14,665 nt of DNA from AC2028 sp002373595 (lineage in GTDB: Bacteria; Bacillota; Clostridia; Lachnospirales; Lachnospiraceae). Within the stretch, counting starts at the first letter, position 1, and each line of letters starts with the position of its first letter. The position numbers were made by a program, and so were the translations under genes. A model generated the notes under the pieces. It was given only the letters and a program-made list of their open reading frames with translations, searched no databases and was not told the origin of the DNA. Of this stretch, positions 14,665-14,665 are shown one piece after another. The stretch lies in assembly GCA_946616365.1 (NCBI GenBank), contig CAMOIX010000044.1:1-14665 (forward strand), in the 5' to 3' direction.

Positions 14665-14665
14665 C

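Overview
The window looks like chromosomal DNA of a rumen or gut Clostridium-relative, most likely a Lachnospiraceae member of the Butyrivibrio/Pseudobutyrivibrio type. This is inferred from protein character, strong GGAGG-type ribosome sites, moderate GC in genes and AT-rich spacers; no marker gene proves it. Every convincing gene is on the minus strand, so transcription runs from high to low coordinates. No tRNA, rRNA or CRISPR array was seen.

Layout in transcription order. (1) 14664-11983: a membrane-anchored NTF2-like hypothetical protein (cut by or starting at the window edge), a possible 14-codon ORF, then a membrane protein with an extracytoplasmic domain, a degenerate GGDEF domain and an apparently intact EAL (c-di-GMP phosphodiesterase) domain. 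(2) 11849-11610: a GlsB/YeaQ/YmgE-type small membrane protein with its own good sigma-A-type promoter, followed by a 63-base hairpin. (3) 11384-6854: tex, a zinc-ribbon membrane protein of unknown function overlapping it by 14 bases, and an AI-2E-family transporter, ending at a strong bidirectional terminator (6730-6759). (4) 6853-5417: a 1.4-kb stretch with no convincing gene but much structure. (5) 5416-82: a HerA-like (DUF853) ATPase and two ABC half-exporters that form a heterodimer, closed by a terminator. (6) 44-1: apparent 5' end of a group II intron lying just after that terminator.

The most unusual part is the 5.4-6.85 kb gap. It holds a cluster of DnaA-box sequences (three perfect, three with one mismatch, within about 180 bases), a 209-base GC-rich element bounded by perfect 25-base inverted repeats, and directly beside it a 229-base nested stem structure with several internal hairpins, one showing a CsrA-type ACAGGATGT loop. 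A terminator follows the latter on the plus strand, so it could be a non-coding RNA gene or a small non-autonomous mobile element.

The two ABC proteins fit one asymmetric exporter: the second (2060-3805) carries Asp for the catalytic Glu and Gln for the H-loop His, and the first (82-1989) carries canonical catalytic residues but a variant signature motif. All family calls come from reading motifs; no database search was run.
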